The notes under the pieces: model-generated
Database searches by the model: none
The model's input: the letters and a program-made list of their open reading frames with translations, nothing else
What the model was told of the DNA's origin: nothing
Shown: positions 14,845-17,270 of the stretch, in pieces
Layout: each line of letters starts with the position of its first letter
Numbering within the stretch: position 1 is the stretch's first letter
Position numbers and translations under genes: made by a program
Source of the DNA: JBDHTS01 sp044220535
GTDB lineage: Bacteria > Pseudomonadota > Alphaproteobacteria > Micavibrionales > Micavibrionaceae
Direction: 5' to 3'
Length of the DNA: 17,270 nucleotides
Assembly (NCBI GenBank): GCA_044220535.1
Contig: JBGAQU010000061.1
Span: 1-17,270 of the forward strand

Positions 14845-15426
14845 TTATCCCGGTTCGAAATCGCCTTTATCCCTAACTCTTCTTGGCCATTTGTCTTGTA
14901 TACGATCATCAGCCGGGTCGCCGCTCTCAGATGCCGGCTTGCCGGATGAAAAGGCGCGCAACGCTCTTTCTTTAGCCAATTGCAAAGGCTCTGACGCGTC
15001 TCTAAATGCTGTTAGAGATTCCGGTTTTCCCTGCTCTTGTTTGTCTTCACCGGTTTTTATTAATAAAGAGGCGAGAGGACGGCTGAGAAGTCTTCGTGTA
15101 TTGCGTGTGGCTTCACTTTCTTTAAAGCTTGCCTCGTTTTCCAGCAAAGCTGGGTTTATCCCTGTAACTGTCACAATTTCTTTAAGGTGGTCAGCCACCA
15201 TTGTGACATCACTGTCCCACTTTTCAATGATGCCTTGCCTGACCAAGCGTGTAAGGGCTGTATAAATTTTTGCTCTATCTTCACGCTGAAACTCAATATC
15301 GGATTCTTTAGGGACGGTAGGTTTGCTCGCATAAAATCTGGTGCCGTCATGTTGCCAGTTTACGGATGTTAATGTAGCCAGTTGACCTGCAATTTTTTGT
15401 TGTTCCGTATCCATGTTTTCAGTCAT
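14845..15426 (-). CDS. Unrecognised 193-residue protein
   Basis: I do not recognise this protein. The first 115 residues look folded, with mixed helix and strand (REDRAKIYTALTRLVRQGII, then VTMVADHLKEIVTVTGINP). The last 80 are highly charged and probably disordered, rich in K, E, S and P and ending in RRVRDKGDFEPG. There is no signal peptide or membrane span. The RAKIYTALTRLVRQGIIEKW stretch could be a helix-turn-helix-like piece, but this is speculative. The ATG at 15426 has AGAGG five bases upstream, in a leader of about 15 bases behind a perfect consensus promoter. A GTG two codons earlier is possible. AT-rich compared with map and radC. Confidence 0.7.
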   Translation of the reverse strand: MTENMDTEQQKIAGQLATLTSVNWQHDGTRFYASKPTVPKESDIEFQREDRAKIYTALTRLVRQGIIEKWDSDVTMVADHLKEIVTVTGINPALLENEASFKESEATRNTRRLLSRPLASLLIKTGEDKQEQGKPESLTAFRDASEPLQLAKERALRAFSSGKPASESGDPADDRIQDKWPRRVRDKGDFEPG

Positions 15427-15447
15427 TTTCACCTCTATAATACGTAA

Positions 15448-15476
15448 ATTATACAGGGTGGATTTTGCTATGTCAA
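15448..15476 (-). promoter_or_regulatory. Perfect sigma70 consensus promoter
   Basis: On the minus strand TTGACA (15476-15471) and TATAAT (15453-15448) are separated by exactly 17 bases, a 12 of 12 match. Transcription should begin near 15441, about 15 bases before the ATG at 15426. It starts two bases past the map stop codon (15478-15480). Confidence 0.85.
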
Positions 15477-15477
15477 A

Positions 15478-16293
15478 TTAATATGGTGGTTTAGCAAGTC
15501 CTTGTGGCGACAGCGTAAATATCTCAAACCCCGTTTCTGTCACGCCAATCGTATGCTCGAATTGTGCAGACAGGGATTTGTCGCGAGTGACGGCGGTCCA
15601 GCCGTCTGACAGGACTTTGGTTTCCCAGCTTCCAGCATTGATCATGGGTTCTATGGTAAAGATCATGCCGGGTTCCAGAATCTCGCCCGTCTTCGGTTCG
15701 CCGTAATGGAGGACGGAGGGCGGGGCATGGAAGATTCGGCCAATGCCGTGGCCGCAGAAATCGCGCACGACAGAGAATCGGGCAGCTTCCGCTACCGTCT
15801 GGATGGCGTGGCCGATATCGCCGAGGGTTGCCCCGGGCTTTACCGCCTCAATGCCTGCCATCATCGAGTCATAGGTGACATCGACCAGTTTGCGGGCCTT
15901 TACGGATACCTTATCGCCGAACAGGTACATGCGGCTGGAATCCCCGTACCAGCCGTTCAGGATGACGGTCACGTCGATATTGGCGATGTCGCCGTTCTCC
16001 ACCTTTTTCGGCCCGGGAATGCCGTGGCAGACGACATGGTTGATGGAGATGCAGGTGGATTTGGGATAGCCCTTGTAGTTTAGCGGGGCAGGGATGGCGT
16101 CGTGTTTCGTAATAAAATCATGACATAGCTGATCCAACGCCTCGGTCGTCACGCCCGGCACGCAATGCGGGGTGATGAAATCCAGCGTTTCCGCGGCCAG
16201 TTTCCCGGCCAGGCGCATATTGGCAAAATCTTCATCATTGTGAAGAAAAATGCCATCGGCGTTGAAGCGTGTATCGGCCTTATTACGGTTCAT
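15478..16293 (-). CDS. map: Methionine aminopeptidase, type I
   Basis: Removes the initiator methionine from new proteins. The 271-residue enzyme has the full type I metal centre: Asp107 (NIDVTV), Asp118 (GDSSR), His182 (GHGIGR), Glu215 (FTIEPM) and Glu246 (AQFEHT), with His90 and His189 as substrate-contacting histidines. An N-terminal extension of about 15 residues is within the normal range. The ATG has AAGG eight bases upstream. It is divergent from the CinA-like gene across 109 bases. Confidence 0.97.
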   Translation of the reverse strand: MNRNKADTRFNADGIFLHNDEDFANMRLAGKLAAETLDFITPHCVPGVTTEALDQLCHDFITKHDAIPAPLNYKGYPKSTCISINHVVCHGIPGPKKVENGDIANIDVTVILNGWYGDSSRMYLFGDKVSVKARKLVDVTYDSMMAGIEAVKPGATLGDIGHAIQTVAEAARFSVVRDFCGHGIGRIFHAPPSVLHYGEPKTGEILEPGMIFTIEPMINAGSWETKVLSDGWTAVTRDKSLSAQFEHTIGVTETGFEIFTLSPQGLAKPPY

Positions 16294-16402
16294 TCAATTG
16301 CCTTCTTGCTATCCGGCCAGCGCGTGCTTAAATAGGCGGGGCCTTAACAGAATGAATTAGCGGCATAAGCCGGTAATTGCAACCTTACCCTATCGCCAAG
16401 CC

Positions 16403-17185
16403 ATGACCGAAGCTGCAAAAAAAGAGACATTTACCGCCGCGCTGGTGATTATCGGCAACGAAATCCTGTCCGGACGGACCCAGGACACCAATACGCCCTG
16501 GATCGCCGAGCGCCTGACGGGCAGGGGGATCGTGCTGTCCGAGGTGCGCGTGATCCCCGATATCGAGTCGGAAATCATCCATGCCGTGCGCGGCGTGCGG
16601 GAGAAATACGATTATGTGTTCACCACCGGCGGCATCGGCCCGACCCATGACGACATCACGGCACAAAGCGTCGCCCGCGCGTTCGATGTGGAGCTGGAAC
16701 AGAATGAAGAGGCGTTTCGCGCGCTGGAACGGCATTACGGCATCGTTGAACTGACCCCGCCGCGCGCGAAGATGGCATTGATCCCGCAGGGGGCATCATT
16801 GATTCCCAACCCTGTCACGGCGGCGCCCGGTTTTATCATAGGCAATGTGCATGTCATGGCGGGCGTGCCGCGCATCATGCAGGCGATGCTGGATCATGTG
16901 CTGGGCACGATCGATGCTGGCAAGCCGATTTTATCGAATACCGTATCGTGCACCCTGACCGAAAGCGCGGTGGCGGAGGAGCTGACGGCGCTGCAGGCGC
17001 GGTATCCAAACGTGCAGATCGGCAGCTATCCGCATTACCGCGGCGGGGCGCTGGGGTTAAGCCTCGTGATGCGCTCGACGGATCCGGGCAATCTGGAGAA
17101 GGCGACGGAAGAACTGATCGCGATCATTCGAAAGCATGGGGATGAGCCAAGGACGCTGAGTCTGAAGACGGCGCCGGGGACGTAA
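16403..17185 (+). CDS. CinA N-terminal/MoaB-like (molybdopterin-binding fold) protein
   Basis: A 260-residue protein made only of the MoCF-binding domain found at the N-terminus of CinA. Recognisable parts are LVIIGNEILSGRTQDTN (residues 14-30) and TTGGIGPTHDDITAQSVARAF (75-94). PRAKMALIPQGASLIPNP, and then APGFIIGNVHVMAGVP, follow. The C-terminal nicotinamide-nucleotide amidase domain of full CinA is absent. The same fold in other proteins binds molybdopterin or nucleotide sugars, or hydrolyses ADP-ribose and FAD, so a specific reaction is not assigned. Stand-alone forms are common in alphaproteobacteria. No strong ribosome binding site is seen before the ATG. A hairpin repeat follows 13 bases after the stop. 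Confidence 0.9.
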   Translation: MTEAAKKETFTAALVIIGNEILSGRTQDTNTPWIAERLTGRGIVLSEVRVIPDIESEIIHAVRGVREKYDYVFTTGGIGPTHDDITAQSVARAFDVELEQNEEAFRALERHYGIVELTPPRAKMALIPQGASLIPNPVTAAPGFIIGNVHVMAGVPRIMQAMLDHVLGTIDAGKPILSNTVSCTLTESAVAEELTALQARYPNVQIGSYPHYRGGALGLSLVMRSTDPGNLEKATEELIAIIRKHGDEPRTLSLKTAPGT

Positions 17186-17197
17186 ACCATTATCACC

Positions 17198-17270
17198 GTC
17201 ATCCTCCGGCTTGACCGGAGGATCCATGCGATGTTGAAACCAGTGTATAGATCCTCCGGTCAAGCCGGAG
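17198..17270. repeat. Hairpin repeat copy 3, cut by the window end
   Basis: Arms of 21 bases at 17204-17224 and 17250-17270 are perfect inverted copies. The left side continues outward as GTCATC, so the right side probably continues beyond the window with GATGAC. Each arm is also a palindrome (CTCCGG...CCGGAG). It follows the CinA-like gene and may act as its terminator. Confidence 0.85.

Overview
The window reads as the chromosome of an alphaproteobacterium of moderate GC. The evidence is an alphaproteobacterial-type S4 protein, a zinc-ligand-free glutamyl-tRNA synthetase, a LuxI/LuxR pair, a DUF4112 protein and short dispersed GTCATCC-type hairpin repeats. A Rhodospirillales- or Micavibrio-like lineage is a guess; the sequence alone does not fix the genus. 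Coding density is high and no gap without a gene exceeds 300 bases. I see no tRNA, rRNA, CRISPR array, transposase or phage gene.

Layout. (1) 1-1243: a hairpin repeat, a good sigma70-type promoter, rpsD with its own terminator, and a small membrane protein. (2) 1436-2622, minus strand: a trmJ-type tRNA/rRNA methyltransferase overlapping a DUF4112 membrane protein. A short plus-strand ORF with a strong ribosome binding site runs into the 3' end of the DUF4112 gene. (3) 2732-4039, plus strand: a protein that resembles the RNB (RNase II/R) nuclease fold but lacks two catalytic positions. (4) 4036-10263, minus strand: gltX, then luxR, luxI, a 73-codon gene and a cytochrome P450, followed by citramalate synthase cimA. 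(5) 10340-13375, minus strand: purB, a hairpin repeat, then nadE. (6) 13514-16293, minus strand: map, an unrecognised 193-residue protein behind a perfect consensus promoter, radC, and an SRPBCC (START-like) protein. (7) 16403-17185, plus strand: a single-domain CinA/MoaB-like protein, followed by a third hairpin repeat that runs off the window end.

Most genes are housekeeping: translation (rpsD, gltX, map), RNA modification (trmJ), purine and NAD synthesis (purB, nadE) and branched-chain amino acid precursor synthesis (cimA). The accessory part is the quorum-sensing block. luxI, the small gene and the P450 are packed with overlapping or nearly touching ends, so they are probably one transcript. 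Upstream of luxI is a readable -35/-10 pair whose -35 overlaps an 18-bp dyad centred about 40 bases before the predicted transcription start. That is where an activating lux box normally sits. The inferred circuit is a LuxR-type receptor activating an operon that makes an acyl-homoserine-lactone-type signal together with a P450 that may tailor the signal or make a density-controlled product. The other points of interest are the degenerate RNB protein and the nested-palindrome repeat family.
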